Below, piece after piece: positions 31,670 through 39,736 of a DNA stretch of 64,000 nucleotides. How positions within the stretch are numbered: position 1 is the stretch's first letter; each line of letters opens with the position of its first letter. Position numbers and translations under genes: made by a program. The notes beneath the pieces are model-generated. The model saw only the letters and a list, made by a program, of their open reading frames with translations, ran no database searches and was not told where the DNA came from. This stretch comes from Pseudomonas salomonii. Its GTDB lineage: Bacteria; Pseudomonadota; Gammaproteobacteria; Pseudomonadales; Pseudomonadaceae. The stretch covers positions 62,001-126,000 of the forward strand of contig NZ_FNOX01000003.1 in assembly GCF_900107155.1 (NCBI RefSeq), given 5' to 3'.

Positions 31670-32494
31670 ATGGACAGCAACAGCGACTGGCGCCAGCGCC
31701 TCTATGTGATGGTATTCCAAAGCGACACCGCAGCCGGGCGGCGCTTTGACGGCATCCTGCTACTGATCATCCTTGCCAGCATTGTGATCGTGATGCTCGA
31801 CAGCATCGACGAAATCCACCAGAACTACGCCAATGTGCTGGCCTATATCGAATGGGGCTTCACGCTGATCTTCGCCATCGAGTACGGCTTGCGGCTGTAC
31901 TGTTCGCCCAAACCCTTGCGCTACGCCTTCAGCTTTTATGGCTTGGTGGACTTGCTGGCCATCGTGCCCGGCATCCTCGCGCTGTATTACAGCGATGCCC
32001 AATACCTGCTGATTATCCGCATCATTCGGATGCTGCGGATTTTCCGCGTGCTCAAGCTCAGCCCGTACCTCAAGCAAGCCAACTACCTGATGGCGGCGCT
32101 GCGCGGCAGCAAGCAGAAGATCGTGGTGTTCCTGGTCAGCGTGTGCACCCTGGTCACGGTTTTCGGCACCCTGATGTATGTGATTGAAGGCCCGGAGCAC
32201 GGGTTCACCAGCATTCCCAAGGGCATCTACTGGGCGATCGTGACCCTCACCACCGTAGGCTTTGGCGATATCGTGCCGAAGACGCCGCTGGGCCAGGTGA
32301 TTTCGTCGCTGGTGATGATCACCGGTTACTCGATCATCGCCGTGCCCACCGGGATTTTTACCGCTGAACTGGCCAGCGCCATGCGCGGTGAACAGCTGGA
32401 ACACGATTGCCCGGTGTGCAAGAAAAACAGCCACGAACCCAACGCAGCGTTTTGCTCGCGCTGCGGCAGTAACCTGTTTCATAAAATGGAATAA
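31670..32494 (+). CDS. Voltage-gated potassium channel with C-terminal zinc ribbon
   Basis: 274 residues of the six-helix ion channel family. The voltage-sensor S4 is IIRIIRMLRIFRVLKLSPYL with regularly spaced arginines, and the pore filter is TTVGFGD, typical of K+ selectivity. After S6 (GYSIIAVPTGIFTAEL) the tail contains CPVC and CSRCG, four cysteines spaced as a zinc ribbon. No ligand-binding RCK domain is present. It stands 31 bases after the urea transporter gene. Confidence 0.9.
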   Translation: MDSNSDWRQRLYVMVFQSDTAAGRRFDGILLLIILASIVIVMLDSIDEIHQNYANVLAYIEWGFTLIFAIEYGLRLYCSPKPLRYAFSFYGLVDLLAIVPGILALYYSDAQYLLIIRIIRMLRIFRVLKLSPYLKQANYLMAALRGSKQKIVVFLVSVCTLVTVFGTLMYVIEGPEHGFTSIPKGIYWAIVTLTTVGFGDIVPKTPLGQVISSLVMITGYSIIAVPTGIFTAELASAMRGEQLEHDCPVCKKNSHEPNAAFCSRCGSNLFHKME

Positions 32495-32590
32495 GCACAG
32501 TACGTTTTAATCTTTAAACGCCTATGCAGGCCCGGCTATAGTTGCTGGCAAATTGCCCCCAGTCTTCTCTCGAACAACAAGGAATGAGCA

Positions 32591-33595
32591 GTGAAAAAAA
32601 TCCTCAGCGCCTCTCTTCTGGCCGCGGGCCTGGCCCTGGCCGGTGCCGTGCAAGCGGCACCGGTCACACTGCTTAACGTCTCCTACGACGTGATGCGCGA
32701 CTTCTACAAGGACTACAACGCCGCCTTCCAAAAGCACTGGGAAGCCGAGCACCCGAACGACAAGCTGACCCTGCAGATGTCGTTCGGCGGTTCCAGCAAA
32801 CAAGCGCGCTCAGTGATCGACGGCCTGCCGGCGGATGTGATCACCATGAACATGGCCACCGACATCAACGCCCTGGCGGACAACGGCAAACTGGTACCGG
32901 ACAACTGGGTGACCCGCCTGCCGAACAACAGCGCGCCGTTCACCTCCGCCACCGTGTTTATCGTGCGCAAGGGCAACCCCAAAGCCCTGAAGGACTGGCC
33001 CGACCTGCTTAAAGATGGCGTACAAGTGATCGTGCCCAACCCGAAAACCTCGGGTAATGGCCGCTACACCTACCTGTCGGCCTGGGGTTATGTGCTGAAA
33101 AACGGCGGTGATGAAGACAAGGCCAAGAAATTCGTCGGCGAATTGTTCAAACACGCGCCAGTGCTGGACACCGGCGGCCGTGCCGCCACCACCACCTTCA
33201 TGACCAACCAGATCGGCGACGTGCTGGTGACCTTCGAGAACGAAGCCGAAATGATCGCCCGTGAATTCGGCCGTGATCAGTTCGAAGTGATCTACCCAAG
33301 CGTTTCCGCCGAAGCTGAGCCGCCGGTGTCGGTGGTCGACAAAGTGGTCGACAAGAAAGGCACCCGCGTCGCAGCCGAGGACTACCTGAAGTACCTGTGG
33401 TCGCCGCAAGGCCAGGAAATTGCCGCCAACAACTACCTGCGCCCACGGGATCCGAAAGTGCTGGCCAAGTACACCGACCGCTTCCCGAAAGTCGACTTCC
33501 TGTCGGTGGAGAAAACCTTTGGTGACTGGCGCACCGTGCAGAAGACCCACTTCAATGATGGTGGGGTTTTTGACCAGATCTATTCGGGTCAATAA
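32591..33595 (+). CDS. sbp: Sulfate ABC transporter substrate-binding protein
   Basis: Periplasmic sulfate (or thiosulfate) binding protein, 334 residues. The signal peptide is MKKILSASLLAAGLALAGAV ending QAA. LLNVSYDVMRDFYKDYN, MSFGGSSKQARSVIDG and NPKTSGNGRYTYLSAWGY are the ligand-binding blocks, and DVLVTFENEAE is typical. It starts with GTG at 32591 after AAGGA. The permease genes are not in the window. Regulation by sulfur supply is likely but no site is recognised. Confidence 0.93.
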   Translation: MKKILSASLLAAGLALAGAVQAAPVTLLNVSYDVMRDFYKDYNAAFQKHWEAEHPNDKLTLQMSFGGSSKQARSVIDGLPADVITMNMATDINALADNGKLVPDNWVTRLPNNSAPFTSATVFIVRKGNPKALKDWPDLLKDGVQVIVPNPKTSGNGRYTYLSAWGYVLKNGGDEDKAKKFVGELFKHAPVLDTGGRAATTTFMTNQIGDVLVTFENEAEMIAREFGRDQFEVIYPSVSAEAEPPVSVVDKVVDKKGTRVAAEDYLKYLWSPQGQEIAANNYLRPRDPKVLAKYTDRFPKVDFLSVEKTFGDWRTVQKTHFNDGGVFDQIYSGQ

Positions 33596-33614
33596 CTGAA
33601 GATACGCGGTAAAA

Positions 33615-33640
33615 AAATGTGGGAGCTGGCTCCCACATTT
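33615..33640. terminator. REP-like perfect hairpin acting as bidirectional terminator
   Basis: AAATGTGGGAGC and its exact complement surround a 2-base TG spacing, giving a 12-bp stem flanked by A and T runs. The stem sequence TGTGGGAGC is the head of the REP unit, so this looks like a REP pair collapsed to its two heads. It separates the convergent genes sbp and 33658-34272. Confidence 0.75.
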
Positions 33641-33657
33641 GTTTTTGTGTTTGGCGG

Positions 33658-34272
33658 TTACATCGGCGGTGTCACGCCATCCTTGCCGGCCGAGATCGCC
33701 TGGGCCGTAATGGTCCCATCCGGCGCTTGCGCCGCAAACAACACCACCTTCACGCCCGCCTTGAGCAAGCTGCGATCGCCCGGCTCCAGGTTCACGATCG
33801 GCACATCTTCCGGCACCACAATCTTCTGCTCGCCGCCTTTGTACTTCACGGTCAGGGTGCGCCCGTTGCTGACCACCAGGTCGCCCACCGTGCCGTTGGT
33901 CATGCTGCTGCCTTCTTTCAAATCGAACGCGCGGTGCCCGTCGCCTGTGCCGGCCATGGCCGGTGGGAATACGTGGACTTCCAGCGCAGTCAGGGTGCCA
34001 TCGGCGTTCGGCATGGCGGCCGAGCCGATGTAGCTGCCGGGCTTGATCTCATCGATCTTGGCCAGGGTAACGGCGCGTACCTGGGTGGCCGGCGTGAGAT
34101 GCACCACAACCTCTTCACCACTGTTGACCTTGACGTGCATCGCGTCGCCGTCCATCGCGGTAATGGCGCCGCGTACGCCAACCCGTGGGGCCTCGGCGGC
34201 GTTGGCCAGCCCAATGGCCATGGCCGCAGCCAGGGTGGAGGCCAGGAGCATCTTGTTCAGCGTGATTTTCAT
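33658..34272 (-). CDS. Periplasmic beta-rich protein of unknown function
   Basis: 204 residues. It has a signal peptide MKITLNKMLLASTLAAAMAI ending ANA-AE. The mature part seems to hold two similar units: GVRGAITAMDGDAMHVKVNS followed by TQVRAVTLAKIDEIKPGSYI, then NGTVGDLVVSNGRTLTVKYK followed by DVPIVNLEPGDRSLLKAGVK. This DUF5666-like pattern suggests repeated OB-type barrels. No enzyme motif is visible; function unknown. Confidence 0.78.
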   Translation of the reverse strand: MKITLNKMLLASTLAAAMAIGLANAAEAPRVGVRGAITAMDGDAMHVKVNSGEEVVVHLTPATQVRAVTLAKIDEIKPGSYIGSAAMPNADGTLTALEVHVFPPAMAGTGDGHRAFDLKEGSSMTNGTVGDLVVSNGRTLTVKYKGGEQKIVVPEDVPIVNLEPGDRSLLKAGVKVVLFAAQAPDGTITAQAISAGKDGVTPPM

Positions 34273-34450
34273 CGCAATGGATTTCCTGTTTCGACAGTTA
34301 TGTCTGAATGTATCATTGGCGCTCGCCCCAAAAGTTAACGATTCAGTCATTAATTTGCGGCATGAGTGATATCAATGCGCGCGCTCTACACCGGCGCTGG
34401 CGTTGTCTTTACTCTCGCACGCCACCTTCCTTCGCTTTAACGAGAAAACC

Positions 34451-35647
34451 ATGACGGCTACCTCACACGCTTCAAGCACCATGACCCGAGGCATGGTGAT
34501 GCTGTTTGCGTTCTGTTGCGGCGCCATTGTTGCCAACATCTACTACGCCCAGCCGATCATCGAGTTGATCGCGCCGGACATCGGCCTGACTCCGGCACTG
34601 GCGAGCCTGATCGTCTCACTCACGCAAATCGGCTATGCCCTGGGCCTGTTCTTTCTGGTGCCGCTGGGCGACCTGCTGGAAAACCGCAAGCTGATGATCA
34701 TCACCAACCTGGTGGCCATCGCCAGCCTACTGGGTGCAGCGTTTGCCGAGCAGCCGAATGTGTTCCTGCTTGTGTCGTTGCTGATCGGATTCAGTTCCGT
34801 GTCGGTGCAGATTCTTATCCCGCTGGCCGCGCACCTGGCGCCCGCCGAGTCCCGGGGCCGCGTGGTCGGCAGCATCATGGGCGGCCTGTTGCTGGGCATC
34901 CTGCTGGCGCGGCCGGTGTCCAGCCTGGTAGCGGACCACTTTGGCTGGCGTGCAATGTTCATGGCGGCGGCCGCGGTGATGGTGTTTATCAGTGCGGTGC
35001 TGATGCTGACCATTCCCAAGCGCCAGCCCGACCACAACGCCAGCTATGGCCAACTGCTAGGGTCGCTGGGCACCTTGCTGCGCAAGCAACCGCTATTGCG
35101 CCAGCGCGCGTTCTACCAAGGTTGCATGTTCGCCACCTTCAGCCTGTTCTGGACCGCCGTCCCGTTGGAGCTGGCGCGTAACCATGGCCTGAGCCAAAGC
35201 GAAATAGCCCTGTTTGCCCTGGTCGGTGCCTTGGGCGCCATCGCTGCGCCTATCGCCGGGCGCCTGGCCGATGCCGGGCACACGCACCGCGCCTCGCTGC
35301 TGGCCATGGTGTTTGCCGCGTTGAGCTTCCTGCCGGCTTTTGTACACCCGTTGTACAGCGTGATCGCCCTGGCGTTGACCGGCGTGGTCCTGGACTTCTG
35401 CGTGCAGATGAACATGGTCCTCGGCCAACGCGCCATCTACGCCCTCGACGCCAACAGCCGCAGCCGCCTGAACGCGTTGTACATGACCAGCATTTTCATC
35501 GGCGGCGCCTTCGGCTCGGCGATTGCCAGCAGCGTGTATGAACACGGCGGCTGGCTGGGTGTGATGCTGGTGGGCAGTGCATTCCCGCTGGTGGCATTGG
35601 TACGGTTCCTGAGCGCTTCGCGCCAGGCTGCGGTGGCTACCGCTTAA
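34451..35647 (+). CDS. MFS transporter, drug/sugar efflux type
   Basis: 398 residues with 12 hydrophobic segments. FCCGAIVANIYYAQPIIELIA at the first helix and GDLLENRKLMI in the loop between helices 2 and 3 (the MFS loop motif) assign it to the DHA1-like efflux group. Substrate unknown. It stands alone; its stop overlaps the convergent hicB stop in a TTAA tetranucleotide, so there is no room for a terminator between them. Confidence 0.87.
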   Translation: MTATSHASSTMTRGMVMLFAFCCGAIVANIYYAQPIIELIAPDIGLTPALASLIVSLTQIGYALGLFFLVPLGDLLENRKLMIITNLVAIASLLGAAFAEQPNVFLLVSLLIGFSSVSVQILIPLAAHLAPAESRGRVVGSIMGGLLLGILLARPVSSLVADHFGWRAMFMAAAAVMVFISAVLMLTIPKRQPDHNASYGQLLGSLGTLLRKQPLLRQRAFYQGCMFATFSLFWTAVPLELARNHGLSQSEIALFALVGALGAIAAPIAGRLADAGHTHRASLLAMVFAALSFLPAFVHPLYSVIALALTGVVLDFCVQMNMVLGQRAIYALDANSRSRLNALYMTSIFIGGAFGSAIASSVYEHGGWLGVMLVGSAFPLVALVRFLSASRQAAVATA

Positions 35648-36048
35648 GAACGCACCAACTTCTCCAACGCCGCATCCGCCAGAAATGACGAGCGGCTTTT
35701 GACCTTGTGCTCGCGCACATAACGGTCGATACGCTGAATGACATAACCGGGCAAGGTCACATTGACCTTCTCGGTCTTGCCCAGATAGGGCGAGATATCC
35801 AGCTCCAACATGCCCCAGCCCATGCCTGCGTAGTCTTCGTGGGCATGGTGGTTGGCCACCGATGTCGGCATCGGAATCACCCCGCCTTCGGCCGCGATTT
35901 CTTGCAGCATGATGTGGGCGATTTCTACCGCAGCGTTGTAGGCCTCTTCAAAACTGTCCCCGGCGGTGACCGCGCCTGGAATATCGGGGATCTGGATACC
36001 GGTGGCGGTGAAGTCATCGCCCCATTCGATACACATTGGGTATTGCAT
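35644..36048 (-). CDS. hicB: HicB-type antitoxin
   Basis: 134 residues. The N-terminal partial RNase-H fold is MQYPMCIEWGDDFTATG with IPDIPGAVTAGDSFEEAYNA, and the C-terminus KVNVTLPGYVIQRIDRYV with SRSSFLADAALEKL is a ribbon-helix-helix DNA-binding tail. It should bind and block HicA and repress its own promoter. It lies 11 bases after hicA. Confidence 0.9.
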   Translation of the reverse strand: MQYPMCIEWGDDFTATGIQIPDIPGAVTAGDSFEEAYNAAVEIAHIMLQEIAAEGGVIPMPTSVANHHAHEDYAGMGWGMLELDISPYLGKTEKVNVTLPGYVIQRIDRYVREHKVKSRSSFLADAALEKLVRS

Positions 36049-36059
36049 GCATGCTCTCC

Positions 36060-36248
36060 TTAAAACTGAAACAGCCCGGCGCGCTTTCTGATGCTGCGGA
36101 CGGTGCCCTGAGGCAGGTCCTTTTTGGGATGGGGCACCGGGATCGTGTACGGGTTATAGCGGTGGGTAAAAATAGGATGACTGCCCGTGACTCGATCCAG
36201 CACCCAACCCGCCTCTTGCAGCTCCTTGATCAATAGCCTGCTTTGCAC
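36060..36248 (-). CDS. hicA: HicA-type mRNA interferase toxin
   Basis: 62 residues of double-stranded-RNA-binding fold. TGSHPIFTH contains the conserved GSH histidine needed for mRNA cleavage, and VPHPKKDLPQGTVRSIRKRAG is the family C-terminus. The start is GTG with a perfect AAGGAGG seven bases upstream. Toxin first, antitoxin second is the usual HicAB order. Confidence 0.9.
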   Translation of the reverse strand: MQSRLLIKELQEAGWVLDRVTGSHPIFTHRYNPYTIPVPHPKKDLPQGTVRSIRKRAGLFQF

Positions 36249-36279
36249 CCCTGCCTCCTTGGCTTGGCCTGAATAAAAG

Positions 36280-36293
36280 TAACCCTAGAGTTA
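36280..36293. promoter_or_regulatory. Candidate HicB operator
   Basis: TAACCCTAGAGTTA, a 14-base near-palindrome with one mismatched pair, 31 bases before the hicA GTG. Its place in the promoter region suits autorepression by the ribbon-helix-helix tail of HicB. Confidence 0.45.
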
Positions 36294-36363
36294 TCTTTAC
36301 TCAAGCACAGTTTTTGTTAGTCGGACTGCCGGGTGTTTTGCTGAATATTGAAATGCAGAAGGG

Positions 36364-37485
36364 TTACTGGCTTAGCGTCGCAGCACTGAACCTGGGGATA
36401 CGGCCGTTAAGCGAGGGCCAGTAGCAAAACCGGCCAGCGTCAGCCAGCAAATCGGGCTGATAACGCAGCAAGGCCAACAGCGCTTGCGCGGCGATCGTCA
36501 ACGCCATCTGTTGGCCTGGGCACTGATGGCGCCCTATACCAAAGCTGAACAGGCGCCGTTGCGTGCGCTCCAATAGGAAGCTGTCAGGATTGGGGTTGGC
36601 CTCAGCGTCCCGATTGGCCGATGCCAGCAGGACTAAAACACTCTCTCCCGTCGCCAACACCTGGTTGCCAATGGTGCAGCGCGCCGCCACGAATCGCCGT
36701 GTGTTTTGCACCGGTGAATCGTAACGCGCCACCTCCTCCACGAGTGCCGTGGCGAGGGCTGGCGTGCGCACAATCTGCGCAACCCGCTCAGGGTGCCGCG
36801 CGAGCATCACCAGCGAGTTGCCGATCAACCCGGCGCTGGCTTCACAGGTCTGCGACAACAGCCCGATCAGATTGGCCGCCAATACCTGCGTGTCCTCCCA
36901 GTTGCCGCTGCGGATATGGGCCAGCAGCGCGGTTTCCTCCAAGACATCACGGAACATCTGCTGCAACTGCGACGCACCGGACTGCGCATTGCACAACTGT
37001 GCTTCACTGCTCAGCGGTGAAAGGCCGGCGACCAACGCCCGCGTTAGCCCAGCGACACGCGCCAACTGTGGCGCCGGGCACCCCAGCAGCGACGCGACCA
37101 CCGCGACGGGCAAGGTAAACATCAGCGCATCCAGGCTCTGCACGCTGTCGATCAACCGAGCGACCCGCTCGGCGATGGCCGACGCCTCCACCACCGCCAA
37201 CGCCGGCTCAATCGCCGCCCGTGGGCATCGATGCGCCGGGCCTTCGTTCATGCGCATCCACCGCGCAAAAACCTGCCCCGTCGCGCCCTGTGCAATCGCC
37301 TTGGGCACCGGCTCGTGTAACGGGCGCACGTGACAGTCCGGGTGTGCCAGCACCGCCTCTACGGTCTTGGCGCGGCTGGCGATCCACAGGCCCAGCTCGG
37401 CATCGAACAGCAGTTCTTCATGGCGCCTCAGGCTGGCGTAATACGGGTAGGGATCAACATGAGTAGCAGCTTGCAGCGGTGTCAT
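36364..37485 (-). CDS. Cytochrome P450
   Basis: 373 residues, short for a bacterial P450. The heme-thiolate loop FSFGIGRHQCPG is intact near residue 320, and EVARYD near residue 250 is the ExxR of the K helix. The I helix (about 206-222) reads LLSQTCEASAGLIGN, where most P450s have AGHETTANLIGN: the acid is kept but the conserved oxygen-activating threonine is alanine, and the AG pair is QT. No ferredoxin or reductase gene is adjacent. Substrate unknown. It is divergent from an ArsR-type regulator with a palindrome between. Confidence 0.9.
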   Translation of the reverse strand: MTPLQAATHVDPYPYYASLRRHEELLFDAELGLWIASRAKTVEAVLAHPDCHVRPLHEPVPKAIAQGATGQVFARWMRMNEGPAHRCPRAAIEPALAVVEASAIAERVARLIDSVQSLDALMFTLPVAVVASLLGCPAPQLARVAGLTRALVAGLSPLSSEAQLCNAQSGASQLQQMFRDVLEETALLAHIRSGNWEDTQVLAANLIGLLSQTCEASAGLIGNSLVMLARHPERVAQIVRTPALATALVEEVARYDSPVQNTRRFVAARCTIGNQVLATGESVLVLLASANRDAEANPNPDSFLLERTQRRLFSFGIGRHQCPGQQMALTIAAQALLALLRYQPDLLADAGRFCYWPSLNGRIPRFSAATLSQ

Positions 37486-37541
37486 CCGGGACGTCCTGTG
37501 CTTGAAGAAGCGATACTATCGGCGCTCCCACGCGGCAATGA

Positions 37542-37557
37542 TTCGTTCAGGAACGAA
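37542..37557. promoter_or_regulatory. Palindrome between P450 and regulator genes
   Basis: TTCGTTCAGGAACGAA: 7-base perfect inverted arms with a 2-base centre, ending three bases before the regulator ATG and 57 bases from the P450 ATG. It is a good candidate operator for the adjacent ArsR-type protein and would control both genes. Confidence 0.6.
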
Positions 37558-37559
37558 AT

Positions 37560-38291
37560 ATGAACGCCTTTGATGATGACGCAGCACTCTCACAAATCGC
37601 CGGTGCGATAGCAGAGCCTGCGCGCACAAAAATGCTCTGCGCGCTGATGGATGGCCATGCGCGCACCAGCACCGAGATGGCCGTGATCGCCGGCGTCAGC
37701 ACCTCGACGGCCAGCGCCCACTTGGCCAGGCTCAAGGACGATGGCCTGCTGAAGCTGCACACCCAGGGCCGCCATCGTTACTACAGCCTCGCCGGCGCGC
37801 ACGTGGCCCAGGCCATCGAAGGGTTGATGGTGATCAGCCGCAACACCGCCCAGGCATTTGTGCCCAACACGCCCAACCGCCTGCAGCTCGCACGCACCTG
37901 CTACGACCACATGGCCGGGACGCTGGCGGTGCAATTGCACGACCATTTCATCGCCTCTGGTTGGCTAGTTGGCGACGGCACCTACGCACTGACGGCCCCC
38001 GGCGAAACCGCGATGATCGCGTTGGGGCTGGATCTGCCTGCGGTGCGTGCGCAGCGTCGGCGTTTCGCCTGCGCCTGCCTGGACTGGAGCATGCGCCGCC
38101 CGCATTTGGCCGGGGCGTTGGGCGCAGCGGTTTTGCAGTGCGCGATCCATCGCGGATGGGTCACCCAGGATCTGGACAGCCGCGCGCTGGGTGTCACGGC
38201 CAAGGGGCGCAAGGCGTTTGCAGCGCGCTTTGGAGTAGAGTGGTTGAAGCAAGAGCCAGATCAAGTGCAAAGCAAAAGCCTATCTACCTGA
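37560..38291 (+). CDS. ArsR-family transcriptional regulator with long C-terminal domain
   Basis: 243 residues. The first 90 form a winged helix: IAGAIAEPARTKMLCALMDG, TSTEMAVIAGVSTSTASAHL and GLLKLHTQGRHRYYSLAG. The remaining 150 residues are an added domain not found in small metal-sensing ArsR proteins, with CACLDWSMRRPHLAGALGAA, suggesting an organic ligand or redox signal. Its position opposite the P450 suggests it controls that gene and itself. Confidence 0.87.
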   Translation: MNAFDDDAALSQIAGAIAEPARTKMLCALMDGHARTSTEMAVIAGVSTSTASAHLARLKDDGLLKLHTQGRHRYYSLAGAHVAQAIEGLMVISRNTAQAFVPNTPNRLQLARTCYDHMAGTLAVQLHDHFIASGWLVGDGTYALTAPGETAMIALGLDLPAVRAQRRRFACACLDWSMRRPHLAGALGAAVLQCAIHRGWVTQDLDSRALGVTAKGRKAFAARFGVEWLKQEPDQVQSKSLST

Positions 38292-38307
38292 TGCAACACA
38301 GTCTAAA

Positions 38308-38409
38308 TGTGGGAGCGGGCTTGTCGGGTCGCCGCATCGCTGCGATGCAGGCACCTCGGTACATCAGGCACACCGAGTTGATGCTATCGCAGGCAAGCCA
38401 GCTCCCACA
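38308..38409. repeat. REP pair with unlike arms after the phn operon
   Basis: The left arm TGTGGGAGCGGGCTTGTCGG belongs to one REP variety and the right arm TCGCAGGCAAGCCAGCTCCC to the GGGAGCTGG class. It separates the convergent ArsR-type gene and phnP and could block read-through. Confidence 0.85.
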
Positions 38410-38423
38410 GGGTTATGCGCTGT

Positions 38424-39173
38424 TCAAATAATCCGGCCATCCCAGGCCACCGTCACATGCCGTGGCAACTCGCGTCGGTGCTCCAGCAGCCACGCATCCA
38501 AGGTGTGCCCCACATGGGTCAGCACACCCAACTGCGCGCCAGTTTCTTCGATGCTCTGCAACGCCAGCGTCAGGTCATTGTGATTACGCGGCGCTTGCGG
38601 CTGCGGCGGCATGGAGCAGTCGAGTACCAACACGTCCAACGGTTCACGTTGCAACCAGGCCCGCGTGGCCGGCGGCAAGCCCACCGTGTCGGTGAGGTAG
38701 GCGATGCGCCGCCCCTCGCCTTCCAGCAGATAACCCAAGGTCAGCTTTGAATGTTGCAGCGGCAATGCGGTGACGCGCAGTTCACCGAACGTGCGTGTTT
38801 CAAACTCGGCAAACGGCTGGCTGAAATCGAGAATGCCCGGATGTTTGTAAAGGTCGGACAAACCCTCCGGGTCGGCGGGGCCGTGTACCGGAATGATCAA
38901 GCCCTGGCCCCAGCGCAAGTGCAACAAACCCTGAGCGTGATCGGCGTGATAGTGGGTCTGCAAAATCCCATTGAAACTGCGCGGCGGGAAGCGTTCGCAG
39001 AGGTCGGGCAAGCCGCTGTCGATCAACCAGCGCTGGTCGCCGCACTCGATCAACGCGCTGCACGGGCGGCGGCGCAGGCTGGCATCGCGGCGCGCCAGAC
39101 CGCACGCCGCGCACTCGCAGCCATACACCGGAACTTGCCGCGCGTCACCAGTGCCCAGCAAGGTCAGGCGCAT
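38424..39173 (-). CDS. phnP: Phosphoribosyl cyclic phosphate phosphodiesterase
   Basis: Opens the 5-phosphoribosyl 1,2-cyclic phosphate made by C-P lyase to ribose 1,5-bisphosphate. It has 249 residues of metallo-beta-lactamase fold: QTHYHADHAQGLLHLRWG is the metal-binding signature, and HVGHTLDAW supplies a later histidine. The N-terminal YGCECAACGLA adds a structural zinc site as in PhnP. Last gene of the operon, overlapping phnN by 10 bases. Confidence 0.95.
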   Translation of the reverse strand: MRLTLLGTGDARQVPVYGCECAACGLARRDASLRRRPCSALIECGDQRWLIDSGLPDLCERFPPRSFNGILQTHYHADHAQGLLHLRWGQGLIIPVHGPADPEGLSDLYKHPGILDFSQPFAEFETRTFGELRVTALPLQHSKLTLGYLLEGEGRRIAYLTDTVGLPPATRAWLQREPLDVLVLDCSMPPQPQAPRNHNDLTLALQSIEETGAQLGVLTHVGHTLDAWLLEHRRELPRHVTVAWDGRII

Positions 39174-39736
39174 GCGGTATGCCCATGATCGAGGCAGCAG
39201 AGCAAACGCGCGACGGTGTTTTCCAGCGGGCCGGAATTGTCAAGCACGAACAAGCCGGCGCCATTGCCCGCGATCAAATCGGCGGTGAACCGCGCATTGC
39301 GCGCCAGGCGTTCCTCGATATCGGCCTGGGACTCGCGCCCGCGCGCCATCAGGCGCTGGCGCAATACGGCCTGATCCACCGTCAACAGCAGCACCAGCAA
39401 GCTTGGATAGCGCTCACGGGTTTGCGCCAGATACGCACGCGAACCATTGACCAGCACATCGTCCCCCGCCGCCAGCCATTCGTCGATGGCCTTGGGAATG
39501 CCATACGACAAGCCATTGGCCTGCCAACTGAGGGCAAATGCGCCCTCGGCCAGCAGCGCGGCGAACTGCTCGGGGCTCACCCCCTGCGCGGCCTCGCCCA
39601 CCGCTTCCGGCGAGCGGGTGATGACGCGGCGCACAATGCGGCAACCGCGCTCGGCCAAGCGTGGGCGTGCGGCATCCAGCAGGCTGTCCTTGCCCGAACC
39701 GGATGGCCCGATGAGATAGATCAACCTGCCTGCCAT
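39164..39736 (-). CDS. phnN: Ribose 1,5-bisphosphate phosphokinase
   Basis: Makes PRPP from ribose 1,5-bisphosphate, the last salvage step. It has 190 residues of guanylate-kinase-like fold with P-loop IGPSGSGKDSLLDAA at the N-terminus. The ATG at 39736 overlaps the phnM stop (ATGA); a TTG one codon earlier is less likely. Confidence 0.94.
   Translation of the reverse strand: MAGRLIYLIGPSGSGKDSLLDAARPRLAERGCRIVRRVITRSPEAVGEAAQGVSPEQFAALLAEGAFALSWQANGLSYGIPKAIDEWLAAGDDVLVNGSRAYLAQTRERYPSLLVLLLTVDQAVLRQRLMARGRESQADIEERLARNARFTADLIAGNGAGLFVLDNSGPLENTVARLLCCLDHGHTACA

Noticed and set aside
32515..32542. TTTAAA and TATAGT before sbp as a promoter
   Set aside because: The -35 is poor and spacing 18; not strong enough to list.
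35644..38291. HicAB, P450 and regulator considered as one genomic island
   Set aside because: No integrase, tRNA edge or flanking repeats are visible, and base composition does not shift clearly.
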